Shown here in pieces: positions 9,555-17,948 of a stretch of 64,000 nucleotides of DNA (position 1 is the stretch's first letter; each line of letters opens with the position of its first letter). Location of the stretch: contig CAVVFL010000011.1 of NCBI GenBank assembly GCA_963747375.1, positions 1-64,000 on the forward strand, written 5' to 3'. A program made the position numbers and the translations under genes. The notes under the pieces were generated by a model. The model saw only the letters and a list, made by a program, of their open reading frames with translations. It did not search any database and was not told the origin of the DNA. This DNA comes from Sva-07 sp963747375. Its GTDB lineage: Bacteria > Actinomycetota > Acidimicrobiia > Acidimicrobiales > Ilumatobacteraceae.

Positions 9555-10385
9555 ATGAAGAAGATCCTCGCCGGCGTTGCGGCAGCGGCCGCTGCACTGA
9601 TCGCCGTACCCGCCGGCACTTCGGGCGCCCAGGAACCCGTGAGCGTGATGCTCCTGCACGGCATTCCGGGTGTCACGGTCGACGTCGTCGTCGACGGCGC
9701 CGTCGTGATCCCGAATTTCGAGCCCGGTGACATGCAGGACCTCAGCTCGTTCGCCGGCCAGACGCTCGAGAACGTCGAAGTCCGCGTCGCCGGGACGGAG
9801 GACGTCGCGATCGGCCCGGTGGCCGAGTTCCCGGTGCCGGCCGCCGGCAACTGGACGGTTGTTGCGCATCTCGATGCCGACGGGACCCCCACGATCACCC
9901 CGTTCGAGAACGACACTGCGGCCGTTGCCGACGGATCCGGTCGGCTCACGGTCGTGCACGTTGCTGCGGCACCGGCCGTCGACGTGGTGCTCGGCGATGC
10001 CCGTCCGGTCGAGAATCTCTCGAACGGCTCGGCCCAGAGCCTGGTGCTACCCGCCGGTGAGATCGCCGGCGCCGAGATCGCTCCAACCGGCGGCGATCCC
10101 ATCGCTCCGGTACCGACGGTCGCCGTGGTGTCGGGAGAGAACCTGACGGTGTACGCCGTCGGCTCGTTGGCCGATGACACCTTCACGTTCTACACCCAGA
10201 CCATCTCCCTCGCGTCGACCGGGTCCGCCCCGGCCGGTGACGGGACGCCGGCGCCGACCGCCGTGAACACGGGCGGTGAAGTCGGATCGACCTCCAACTC
10301 GGTGGCACTGTTCGCCGCAGCGGCAGGCCTGTTCGCCGTCGCCGGCGGCGCGATGGTCCTTCGTCGGCGCACCGTCGAGGCCTGA
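9555..10385 (+). CDS. Secreted DUF4397-domain surface protein with C-terminal membrane anchor
   Basis: A 276-residue exported protein. It has a Sec signal peptide (MKKILAGVAAAAAALIAVPA, cleavage probably after SGA near 24-26), two DUF4397-type beta repeats (VMLLHGIPGVTVDVVVDG and VVHVAAAPAVDVVLGD), then a Gly/Thr/Pro linker, a hydrophobic segment (about 250-268) and a positive RRR tail. The linker contains LASTG, which fits the LAxTG motif used by actinobacterial sortases, but it is about 30 residues before the hydrophobic segment instead of next to it. The start has a good GAAAGG Shine-Dalgarno sequence. A class F sortase gene begins 7 bp after its stop, so this is the probable sortase substrate. 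DUF4397 function is unknown. Confidence 0.85.
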   Translation: MKKILAGVAAAAAALIAVPAGTSGAQEPVSVMLLHGIPGVTVDVVVDGAVVIPNFEPGDMQDLSSFAGQTLENVEVRVAGTEDVAIGPVAEFPVPAAGNWTVVAHLDADGTPTITPFENDTAAVADGSGRLTVVHVAAAPAVDVVLGDARPVENLSNGSAQSLVLPAGEIAGAEIAPTGGDPIAPVPTVAVVSGENLTVYAVGSLADDTFTFYTQTISLASTGSAPAGDGTPAPTAVNTGGEVGSTSNSVALFAAAAGLFAVAGGAMVLRRRTVEA

Positions 10386-10392
10386 GCACTTC

Positions 10393-11130
10393 GTGAGCGC
10401 TCGCCGACTCCCCTCCCGTCGGTCGCTCACGTTCATCATCGTCGCCGCACTCCTCGTCGGTGGCGGGCTGGCTATCGCCGGCCTCGCCACCCGAGGGGGC
10501 GGCGACGCTGTCGTTCTCGACGTCGATGCCGCCACCGCCCGGGTGACACCGTCGACCGTGCCGCCGCGGATCACACCCGACGGGAGCTCTCCCGAGCCGA
10601 GCGATGTCAGCGACACCGGGGCATTGTCACCACTCACCGAGAAGGTGGGACCCCGATCCAGCGCCATCATCGAGCCCCGTGCACCGAGACCTCGCCCCAT
10701 CGGGCTCCAGATCGAAACCGTCGACGTTGCCCGCTTCCCGGTGCGGGCGATCGGTCTCGAACCCGACGGCCAGCTGGAGATCCCCGACGAAACCGAGATC
10801 GGCTGGTACCAGTACGGAGCCACGGCCGGCCGGCCCGGCGCCACGGTGCTCGCCGCTCATGTGTCGTGGAATCGCACGGCCGGACCCTTCGCCCGGCTCG
10901 GCACGGTCGAACCCGGAGTTCAGATCGCCGTCACCCTCGACGACGGTTCGCTGCGCCGCTACGAGGTCGTCGAACGGGCGGTCTACGGCAAGTTGGAGCT
11001 GCCCCGAGAACGCCTGTGGCGCAACACCGGCCCGGAGGAACTCGTGCTGATCACCTGCGGCGGCGACTACAACCCGGACATCAGGCGCTACCGGGAGAAC
11101 ATCGTCGTCTACGCCGTGCCGGTCGCCTGA
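10393..11130 (+). CDS. Class F sortase
   Basis: A 245-residue membrane-anchored transpeptidase. An N-terminal membrane helix (about 12-33) is followed by a Pro/Ser-rich stalk and the sortase domain. The catalytic His is in LAAHVSWN, Cys in LITCGGDYN, and Arg in RYRENIVVYA, the pattern of class F sortases in actinobacteria (GLEPDGQLEIP at the domain start also fits). Such enzymes cleave a surface-protein sorting signal and link it to cell-wall peptide. The start is GTG 10393, giving a compact signal-anchor, seven bases after the DUF4397 gene; the two surely form an operon. Confidence 0.88.
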   Translation: MSARRLPSRRSLTFIIVAALLVGGGLAIAGLATRGGGDAVVLDVDAATARVTPSTVPPRITPDGSSPEPSDVSDTGALSPLTEKVGPRSSAIIEPRAPRPRPIGLQIETVDVARFPVRAIGLEPDGQLEIPDETEIGWYQYGATAGRPGATVLAAHVSWNRTAGPFARLGTVEPGVQIAVTLDDGSLRRYEVVERAVYGKLELPRERLWRNTGPEELVLITCGGDYNPDIRRYRENIVVYAVPVA

Positions 11131-11133
11131 ACA

Positions 11134-11919
11134 TCAGCGTTTGACGAGGATCCACACCTGTTCGGCGGGGAAGCGCCTCGCCCACTCGGCCTCGACCCAG
11201 TACTTCACTCCGTGCGCCGACGACGGCGCCTGGACCTCGACGTAGTCGACCACCTCGAACCCCGTCGCGCGGAACAGACGAAGCCACGACGAGATCTCCA
11301 TGTTGAACTCGATGCCTCCCGGGTCCTCGAGCGCATCGGTCCAGTCGATGCGTCCGAGGCCGAAGTAGTCGCGTTCGAGCGTCAGACCCGCCGGCACATC
11401 ACCGGATTCGGACGTGCACACCATCGCGAACGGATGATTGCCGAGAAACGCAAGGCGGCCACCGGGGCGCAACAGACGATGGGCCTCCGGGATCCAGGCG
11501 TACGGATCACACCAGATCGCCGCCCCGTACTCGCTGATCGCGAAGTCGAAACTGTCGTCGGGCTGCTCGACGGTCTCGGCATTGCCATGAACCCACTCGA
11601 TGTCGTCGAGTCCGTGGAGCGCCGCCAGACGTCGAGCGGTCATCAGCTGCTGCTCGGAGTTGTCGATCGCGTACACGCTCGCCCCGCGCCGACGCATCCA
11701 GGCGCTCACGTACCCGGTCCCGCACCCCAGTTCGATCGCGCGCTGGCCGCTCAGATCGTCGGGCAGCAGGGCGACTTCACTGTTCGGATTCCCCCAGATC
11801 CCCCAGGTCGGCTCGTTCTGCGCCCACGCCCGCTCTCCGCCCGCCACCCAGCCGGGAGCGTCGTCGTCCCAGTGACGCCGGTTCTCCACGACGTGGTCGG
11901 GCAGCTCAGGGGTCGTCAT
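11134..11919 (-). CDS. SAM-dependent class I methyltransferase
   Basis: A 261-residue methyltransferase. Motif I is AIELGCGTGYVSAWM, the acidic SAM-ribose residue is in YAIDNS, and motif IV/post-I region is FDFAISEYGAAIW. The fold is UbiE/Methyltransf_11-like; the substrate cannot be told. The start is ATG 11919, giving the natural N-terminus MTTPELPDHVVENRRHWDDD. It converges with the sortase gene (3 bp between stops). A strong hairpin lies just upstream of its start. Confidence 0.85.
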   Translation of the reverse strand: MTTPELPDHVVENRRHWDDDAPGWVAGGERAWAQNEPTWGIWGNPNSEVALLPDDLSGQRAIELGCGTGYVSAWMRRRGASVYAIDNSEQQLMTARRLAALHGLDDIEWVHGNAETVEQPDDSFDFAISEYGAAIWCDPYAWIPEAHRLLRPGGRLAFLGNHPFAMVCTSESGDVPAGLTLERDYFGLGRIDWTDALEDPGGIEFNMEISSWLRLFRATGFEVVDYVEVQAPSSAHGVKYWVEAEWARRFPAEQVWILVKR

Positions 11920-11937
11920 CGTGTGCCAACCTAGCGA

Positions 11938-11965
11938 AAAGCCCGAGCCTGACGGCTCGGGCTTT
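11938..11965. terminator. Strong rho-independent-type hairpin
   Basis: Perfect 12-bp stem AAAGCCCGAGCC / GGCTCGGGCTTT with a TGAC tetraloop. Read on the minus strand it ends in TTTTCG, a classical terminator, placed so as to stop transcripts coming from the decayed segment at 12-13 kb before the methyltransferase gene. It also works on the plus strand. Confidence 0.8.
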
Positions 11966-11969
11966 CGAG

Positions 11970-11990
11970 TGTGGAGCTGAATGGAATCCG
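11970..11990 (-). repeat. Imperfect copy of the tRNA-Ala 3' end (possible attachment-site remnant)
   Basis: The 21 bases at 11970-11990 match 13321-13341, the 3' end of tRNA-Ala and the two bases beyond it, at 17 of 21 positions and in the same orientation. Such a directly repeated tRNA tail is what integration into a tRNA gene leaves at the far end. The interval between the copies contains degraded material. No integrase gene is visible, so this is a suggestion only. Confidence 0.35.
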
Positions 11991-12104
11991 CATTCCACGA
12001 CGCACGAACACGATCACAGCAGCTCAGAGCGCATTTCTCGTCACTACGTCTCGGATGGTGGAGTAACCCGCTGCGTCCGCAGTCTGCCCAGCAATCCTCG
12101 ACCG

Positions 12105-12465
12105 GCTGCATGGCCGGCACTGGTCGGCCACTCGGGCTCGTGCCTGGTCGCACGAAGGGTCGCGCTGGATCATCCGCACCGGATCGCAGGCCTGGTTCTC
12201 GAGGCCTCACCGACCAGCCTGCGCAACGACGAGGCGCGCCAGTTCGTGAACTCCGTCGTCATGGGCTTGGCCGATCCGATCGAACCAGACTTCGCGAGGT
12301 CCTTCGTCACGGACACATCCTCAGAGCACGTCGCGCCTGAAATGGTCGACATGTTGGTCGAGGACATCCTCACGGTTCCGGCCCGGGTATGGCGCCGTGG
12401 GACACACTCCCCGATGGGACGACACACAGCGATTCAGCCGAGACCTTGCGGAATTCGTCGAGCGG
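12105..12465 (+). pseudogene. Truncated alpha/beta-hydrolase remnant
   Basis: From 12120 one frame reads LVGHSGSCLVARRVALDHP followed by RIAGLVLEASPTSLRNDEAR and later VEDILTVPARVWR: the nucleophile elbow GHSGS and following helices of an alpha/beta hydrolase. Near 12390 the match hops through two other frames (APWDTLPD, then WDDTQRFSRDLAEF) and then stops. The N-terminal third, with the oxyanion HG motif, is absent upstream, and the C-terminal catalytic Asp and His segment is missing. Lost domain content, not just single-base shifts, marks it as a real pseudogene. It fills the stretch between the methyltransferase and the cNMP-binding gene, where I see no intact gene. Confidence 0.65.
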
Positions 12466-12555
12466 GTACAGGCGAGCCTGTCCCCGCCGGCGAACCGTGA
12501 GGGCTGGCGCGCGCCCATCGCGTATCAGGCGGTGCGGCTGGAAGCCGCCGGATCT

Positions 12556-13041
12556 CTACCCGATGACGTCGCTGCCGTGATCGATCGCTCGGAACCGTGC
12601 AGCCATTCCGACGAGAAGGCGGGGGTACAGCTCAGGCATCGAATCCAACAACTTGTTGAACCTCGTCCGAAAGAGCACGAGGGCTTCCAGTTGGGTATCA
12701 GCTACGACGGACGCTGACGTCGGCTTCCCATCGATCAGTGACAGCTCTCCCACGACGTCACCCGGGCCGACAGTGGCGACTCGACGGCTGCTCCCTTGCT
12801 CGATCCCCTTGGCCGAGCCCTCTCCAGCGACGGCCCCTCGCCGAATGACTCCGGCCGTGCCCTCTCGGATGATGGTCAGCCGTCGACCGACATCCAACTC
12901 CTGAACGAGTACGGCGCCAGGCTCGAAGCTCATGTGGTCCACCAATTTGGCCACGGCACCAAGCTGCCGCTTGGTCAGACCGCTGAACAACGGCACTCCA
13001 TCGAGCATCCGAATTGTTTCGCTTCGCGAAACCTCTGCCAT
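12556..13041 (-). CDS. Cyclic-nucleotide-binding-domain protein without DNA-binding domain
   Basis: A 161-residue stand-alone Crp-like cNMP domain. The beta roll (PLFSGLTKRQLGAVAKLVDH, FEPGAVLVQELDVG) and the phosphate-binding cassette (GDVVGELSLIDGKPTSASVV) are clear. In cassettes that bind cAMP an Arg follows the Pro (PRSA type); here it is PTSAS, so the nucleotide-phosphate contact is probably lost. There is no helix-turn-helix, so it is not a transcription factor by itself. The start is ATG 13039-13041. It stands alone next to the tRNA gene and the hydrolase remnant; partners are unknown. Confidence 0.75.
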   Translation of the reverse strand: MAEVSRSETIRMLDGVPLFSGLTKRQLGAVAKLVDHMSFEPGAVLVQELDVGRRLTIIREGTAGVIRRGAVAGEGSAKGIEQGSSRRVATVGPGDVVGELSLIDGKPTSASVVADTQLEALVLFRTRFNKLLDSMPELYPRLLVGMAARFRAIDHGSDVIG

Positions 13042-13278
13042 CGCACATACCCCCTCTGCCGCCTCGATCGTACACGCCCACATGGGCCCGCCCTTACCCG
13101 AGCGGCGGCGGGCTTCCGGCACCGGGCTGACCGTGCCCGCACCGTCAACCGTGCGACGAGCGATCCGACGCCGTTGAGGCAATGCTCGCGGTGGCGCCAC
13201 GTGAAGTCGACGAGACCTGGCTCGGTTCCGCACGTCGACGCATCTCAGCGGACGTTTCCCCTGGTAGGGGACCTCTTC

Positions 13279-13312
13279 TCCGGACGTTCGCAGATTTCGG
13301 CGAACGTCCGGA
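13279..13312. terminator. Hairpin downstream of tRNA-Ala
   Basis: Perfect 13-bp stem TCCGGACGTTCGC / GCGAACGTCCGGA with an 8-nt loop, 11 bp beyond the 3' end of the tRNA gene. No T-tract, but strength and position suggest it ends the tRNA transcript. Confidence 0.65.
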
Positions 13313-13322
13313 AACGGACTTG

Positions 13323-13395
13323 TGGAGCTAAAGGGAATCGAACCCTTGACCTCGTCATTGCGAACGACGCGCTCTACCAACTGAGCTATAGCCCC
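13323..13395 (-). tRNA. tRNA-Ala (anticodon CGC)
   Basis: A complete 73-nt cloverleaf on the minus strand: acceptor GGGGCTA/TAGCTCC with the alanine identity pair G3-U70, D arm GCTC-AGTTGGTA-GAGC, anticodon stem CGTCG/TGACG around loop TTCGCAA, and T arm AAGGG-TTCGATT-CCCTT. Anticodon CGC (13360-13362) reads GCG. The 3' CCA is not encoded. Confidence 0.97.
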
Positions 13396-13471
13396 ATGGG
13401 CTCCGGAGAGTGTAGCGCTGAGCGCATCGAGTCCACAGTGCGTTCGAGGCAATGCGGACCGATACCGGCGA

Positions 13472-14116
13472 TCAGTAGCGATCGATCCAGTCGTCGGTCC
13501 AGCCCGATGCCTCGCGCTGGCGGAGTTGCGCCAGGAGATACACGTACCCGCACAGGGCCAGGAAGGACAGGGCGAACACGTAGAGCATCACCGTCGACGA
13601 CGTGGTGGCCGCCAGAAACAGTGTGCACGCCGTGGAGATGACCAGCATGAACAACACGTTGGTGCGCCGACGACGGACGTCGCTGCGCGGATCGGTCGGA
13701 CGCTGGGAACGGCTCGCAGATGCCTGACGATCCATGTGCGTCTGGCGATGATGTGCGCCACTGGGATCACCATGCGTGCGGAACTGCGGCTGGCTGCGGG
13801 CCTCGATCGACCGGGACTGACGCTGCGGTGCGGGGGTGACGCCACCGTGCAGCGAGGCCTGCCGATGATGGGCATGGACTGGCTGGCCGGGTCGGCCCGC
13901 AGCAGCCGGTCGCTGCAGCGGCGACTGGGCCAAGGGCCGGCCGATGGTCCGCATGCCGCCGCGCCCCGGCGTCGACGTGCTCTGCAGCGTGCTGAGCTGA
14001 CGGCGGAAATCGGTGACCGACGAGTTCGGGCGATTCTCGATGCGCGAGCGCAGCATCGGGGGGATCAGGACCGCGGCCCAGGCGGCCGCGACGACGAGGA
14101 GAACGAGTTTTGCCAT
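13472..14116 (-). CDS. Conserved two-segment membrane protein, function unknown
   Basis: A 214-residue protein. An N-terminal membrane helix (LVLLVVAAAWAAVLIPPML, about 4-22) is followed by a long polar Gln/His/Arg/Ser-rich region (about 25-150) and two adjacent helices near 155-200. This architecture (helix ending in IPPMLR..R.., basic linker, hairpin of helices) matches an actinobacterial membrane protein often found near moeA, galU and fmdB, as in the Rv0991c-Rv0996 region of M. tuberculosis; I recall the synteny from general knowledge and infer that it applies here. No enzymatic motif is seen. Confidence 0.75.
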   Translation of the reverse strand: MAKLVLLVVAAAWAAVLIPPMLRSRIENRPNSSVTDFRRQLSTLQSTSTPGRGGMRTIGRPLAQSPLQRPAAAGRPGQPVHAHHRQASLHGGVTPAPQRQSRSIEARSQPQFRTHGDPSGAHHRQTHMDRQASASRSQRPTDPRSDVRRRRTNVLFMLVISTACTLFLAATTSSTVMLYVFALSFLALCGYVYLLAQLRQREASGWTDDWIDRY

Positions 14117-14238
14117 GAGTCAGCGAGTCGGGTTGGTGAGGATCATCGATCGGAAGGAGCGGCGTGCCGTGGGCAACGTGCTGTATGACGATTCTACGAC
14201 GATTGTGACGATCAACGCAATCATCGGCGAGACGTCCG

Positions 14239-14754
14239 TCACGTTGCGTGGTCCTCGGCGCCGGCTTCGACCACTCCGTCAGAGCGTCGATACACGCCGG
14301 ATCGACCACCGGTCTTCTCCCACAGGGCGAGCTCGCCGATGACCATCGCCCGGTCGGCGGACTTGCACATGTCGTACACGGTGAGCGCCGCGACGCTGCA
14401 CGCGTGGAGCGCCTCCATCTCGACGCCGGTGCGATCGACGGTGTCGACCTGGGCCTCGACGGCCACGAAGTCGTCGCCGATCTCGAAGTTGACCGACACC
14501 GAGCCGACGAGCAGCGGATGACACAACGGGATCATGTCGGAGGTGCGCTTCGCCGCCTGGATCCCCGCGACACGGGCGACCGACAGGACGTCGCCCTTCT
14601 TGACCTCCCGATTGGCGATCGCGGTGGTCGTCTCGGGCTTCATGAAGACCTTGCAGCGCGCCACGGCACGCCGATGTGTCGGCTCTTTCGGTGTGACGTC
14701 GACCATGCGGGCACGGCCGAGCGGATCGAGGTGGGTGAACGACAGATCACTCAT
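14239..14754 (-). CDS. moaC: Cyclic pyranopterin monophosphate synthase MoaC
   Basis: With MoaA it converts GTP to cyclic pyranopterin monophosphate, the first intermediate of molybdenum cofactor synthesis; MoaC acts on the 3',8-cyclo-GTP made by MoaA. The 171-residue length is normal. The signatures KRTSDMIPLCHPL and GVEMEALHACSVAALTVYDM, with the active-site Lys/His residues, are intact. It is monocistronic or paired with the downstream membrane protein. The moaA and moeA genes lie 1-3 kb away on the same strand. Confidence 0.96.
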   Translation of the reverse strand: MSDLSFTHLDPLGRARMVDVTPKEPTHRRAVARCKVFMKPETTTAIANREVKKGDVLSVARVAGIQAAKRTSDMIPLCHPLLVGSVSVNFEIGDDFVAVEAQVDTVDRTGVEMEALHACSVAALTVYDMCKSADRAMVIGELALWEKTGGRSGVYRRSDGVVEAGAEDHAT

Positions 14755-14813
14755 GAGGCCCGCACGATAGCCCGGCGTGGCCGACCGGCGACTGCCGGGC
14801 TACCGTCACCGCC

Positions 14814-15623
14814 ATGTCCGACGCCGTCACGCCCACGGGACCGCTCCCGTACGACGCCATTGCCCATCTCCGTACCGATGCGGTCAGATTCCTCGAGATC
14901 GTGACCGACCACGGATTCGACCACGCCGTGCCGTCGTGCCCGGGATGGGACCTCGGCGACCTCACCTGGCACCTCGGTGGCGTGTGGAACTTCTGGGGCC
15001 GAGTGGTCGCCGAAGGTGTCACGTCGGTCGACGTGCTGCGGACGTGGGAGGAGACACCTCGGCCGTCCGACACGTTCCTCGTCGACTGGGTGATGGCGGC
15101 GCACACGTCGTTGTTCTCGGCATTGGCCGCGGCGCCACCGCACCAGGAGGTGTGGACCTGGACCGGGGCCAACCGTGACGCACGCTGGGTCGAGCGACGA
15201 ATGACGCAGGAGACCGCAGTCCACCGCTGGGACGCCGCGAATTCGGTGGGGCTCCCCTACGACATTCCGGTCGCCGTGGCCGCCGATGGCATCGACGAGT
15301 ACCTCACGTGGTTCGCCGGGCGGGGAGCCGGAGCCGACGCCACACCGATCGGAGGCACCGTGCACCTGCACTGCACCGATACCGACACGAACGTCGTGGA
15401 TGGCGTCGATCCTCGTTCCGCCGTGGGCGGCGAGTGGCTCGTGACCGACCTCGATGCCAACGGCGCCACGTTCACCCGCGAGCACGCGAAGGGCGATGCG
15501 GCGATCCGCGGCCGGGCGGCCGATCTGGTCCTGTGGCTGTGGAAGCGCGATGGCGGACCGATCGAGATTCTCGGCGACGAGGCAGTCGCCGAGCGCTTCC
15601 GCAACTACACCGACCTCCGCTGA
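14814..15623 (+). CDS. Maleylpyruvate isomerase-fold (mycothiol-dependent type) protein
   Basis: A 269-residue DinB/MDMPI-fold protein. The N-terminal domain shows CPGWDLGDLTWHLGG and the metal-binding-type ERRMTQETAVHRWDA, typical of the TIGR03083 actinobacterial group; a C-terminal MDMPI-type beta domain follows. Characterised relatives use mycothiol as cofactor, but most members, including this one, have no assigned substrate. It converges with moaA (3 bp between stops) and is divergent from moaC. Confidence 0.82.
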   Translation: MSDAVTPTGPLPYDAIAHLRTDAVRFLEIVTDHGFDHAVPSCPGWDLGDLTWHLGGVWNFWGRVVAEGVTSVDVLRTWEETPRPSDTFLVDWVMAAHTSLFSALAAAPPHQEVWTWTGANRDARWVERRMTQETAVHRWDAANSVGLPYDIPVAVAADGIDEYLTWFAGRGAGADATPIGGTVHLHCTDTDTNVVDGVDPRSAVGGEWLVTDLDANGATFTREHAKGDAAIRGRAADLVLWLWKRDGGPIEILGDEAVAERFRNYTDLR

Positions 15624-15626
15624 CGC

Positions 15627-16629
15627 TCAGCCGCCGATCTGGCTCATCGACTTGCCGGGGCGCACGAAGTTGACCTGATTGATGCGGTGGCCCGCCCACT
15701 TGGTCGCAACGGCGGCCTCGATGCGGGCGGCGATGTGATCATCGGACTCGCCCGCACGCATCGCTGCGAGCAGGTCGAACTCCTTCGTGGCGAACAGGCA
15801 GGTCCGGAACTGTCCTTCGGCGGTCAGGCGAACACGGTCGCAGTCACCGCAGAACGGCTTGGTCACCGTGGGGATCACGCCGATGGTGCCACCACCGTCG
15901 AGATAGCGGAACCGGTCGGCCGGCGCGGACCCTCGCGCCGGGAGCTGTTCGATCGGATACACCGCGTCGATGGCGGCGACGATCTCGTCCTGGCCGACGA
16001 CCTTGTCGTTCATCCAATGACCCTCGGCGTCGAGCGGCATGAACTCGATGAACCGGACCTCGATGCCCTGTTGACGTCCGATAGGTGGCGAGCGCCACGA
16101 TCTCGTCGTCGTTCACGTTGCGCTCGATGACGGCGTTGATCTTGACCGGATCGAAACCCGCCTGCTTCGCCGCCTCGATACCGTCGAGCACCCGCACCAG
16201 TTCGTCACGACGCGTCATCCGGTGGAACTTGGCCCGATCGAGCGTGTCGAGGCTGATGTTGACCCTGCGCAGCCCGGCCTCACGCAACGTGTCGGCGACC
16301 AGCCGCATGGTGGCGCCGTTGGTCGTCATCGCAAGATCGACGGGACCGTCGGGCCCTTCCAAGGCCGCCAGTTTCTCGACGAGCACCGGCAGATGAGCGC
16401 GAACCGTCGGCTCGCCGCCGGTGAGGCGAATCCCGCGGACGCCGTACCGCTCGACGAAGATCCTGGCCAGCCGTTCGATCTCCTCGAATCGCATGACCTC
16501 CGAACGCGGCAGCCACTGCATCCCTTCCTCGGGCATGCAATAGGTGCAGCGAAAGTTGCAGCGATCCGTGATCGAGATCCGCAGATCCTCGATCAGGCGA
16601 CCGAACGGGTCGATCAGCTCCTGCGACAT
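15627..16629 (-). CDS. moaA: GTP 3',8-cyclase MoaA, one frameshift as read
   Basis: Radical SAM enzyme starting molybdenum cofactor synthesis from GTP. The N-terminal [4Fe-4S] cysteines Cys24-x3-Cys28-x2-Cys31 (RCNFRCTYC), the second cluster FCGDCDRVRL with a third Cys 13 residues on (FRTCLF), and the C-terminal GG needed for activity (SQIGG) are all present. One extra base near 16080 breaks the frame at LATY; without it the text reads LATYGRQQGIEVRFIEFMP and the protein is a normal 333 residues. It lies 52 bp downstream of moeA on the same strand, so a moeA-moaA operon is likely. Confidence 0.9.
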
Positions 16630-16681
16630 CCGCCCATCCTACGGATCGAAGCCGCTCGAGGCGATGCCGCGGGTCAGATGC

Positions 16682-17884
16682 TCATCCGTGGAGGAGCAGG
16701 ACCGCGACGTCGGCGCCGGCGGGGACTCCGGGGCCATCGGGAACCACGGCCATGGCGTCGGCCAGAGCGGTCGCCGCGAGTTGATGACTGCCCTGCGCGC
16801 CGACGGGCCGCACGTGATAGCGGCCGTCGTCGGCGAAGCTCGCCGTTGACACGCATGAAGTGCACCTTGCCGTCGGACTGCCGATCGAGCGCCACGTCGG
16901 CCACGGCCACCAGGTTCGGCCGCGTCAGCCGGCGGTGCCCCATCATCCGGCGCAGGGCGGGTCGCGCCAGCAGTTCGAAGCTCACCAGCGAACTGACCGG
17001 ATTGCCGGGCAGCCCGAAGATCGGGACACCGCCGAGGCGCCCGAACGCAAACGGCTTCGCCGGCTTGATCGCGATCTGCATCCAGGTCATGTCGGCGACC
17101 CGACCGAGCACCGCCTTCACGACGTCGTAGTCGCCCATCGACACTCCACCACTCGTGACGATCGCATCGCAGCGCGTCGCCGCGTCGCGCAGGACCCGTT
17201 CGAGTTCCACCTCGTCATCGCGCACGATGCCGAGGTCGACGACATCGCAGCCGGCCTCCGCGAGGAGCGCCGACAGCATCGTCTTGTTGCTCTCTCGGAT
17301 CTGACCCAACTGCAACGGAGAGCCGTCGTCGACGAGTTCGTCGCCGGTCGACAACACGGCGACCCGCGCCGCGGGTACACCGCCACCGTTCGGGCGTTGA
17401 CCGATGCGAGCACGGCGTCGACCGACGCGGTGATGGTGGTCCCGGCGTCGAACAGTCGATCGCCCACCTGCACGTCGTCGCCGGCGCGACGAATCGACGC
17501 GCCGACCGGAACCGAACGCGACAATCGCACCACGTCGTCGCCGACCCGTTCGGAATCCTCCACCATCACGACCGCATCGGCACCTGCCGGCATCGGAGCG
17601 CCCGTCATGATGCGAACCGCCTCGCCGGGTCCGACCGGACGGTCCGGCGCCGCCCCGGCCGCGATCTCGCCGACCACGACGAGTTCGGCCGGAACATCGG
17701 CAACATCGGCCGAACGCACCGCGTACCCGTCGACCGCGGTGTTGTCGAACGGCGGCACCACCTCGCCCGCATCGATCGGCGCGGCCAGCACCAATCCGAG
17801 TGCCTCGGTTCGTGCCACCACCCGCTCCGGCAGGGGTGGGCACGATTCCAGGACGAAGGCCTGAGCATCTTCCAATGGCGTCAC
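16682..17884 (-). CDS. moeA: Molybdopterin molybdenumtransferase MoeA, two frameshifts as read
   Basis: Inserts molybdate into molybdopterin-AMP. About 400 residues after repair. Motifs in order: VVPPFDNTAVDGYAVR near the N-terminus, IMTGAPMPAGADAVVMVED, then VAVLSTGDELVDDG, TSGGVSMGDYD, KPAKPFAFG and FGLPGNPVSS. The frame is lost near 17372, where one base seems missing between VYPR and ARVAVLST, and near 16845, where one extra base follows VNGEL (the repaired text continues ADDGRYHVRPVGAQGSHQ). The start is probably GTG 17884, shortly before VTPLEDAQAFVLE. It is followed by moaA. Confidence 0.87.
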
Positions 17885-17948
17885 GATGTCAACGTAGTCC
17901 GGGGCCGACTCGCTGCGACCGGACGATCGGGTCGTAGCGTGGACGCAC

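Noticed and set aside
11970..12060. A second tRNA or a tmRNA end on the minus strand
   Set aside because: Only an acceptor-like end and part of a T-arm match; no cloverleaf can be drawn and the upstream sequence is hydrolase remnant.
16630..16681. A molybdenum-cofactor riboswitch between moeA and moaA
   Set aside because: The gap is only 52 bp, too short for the known aptamer, and no matching stems were seen.
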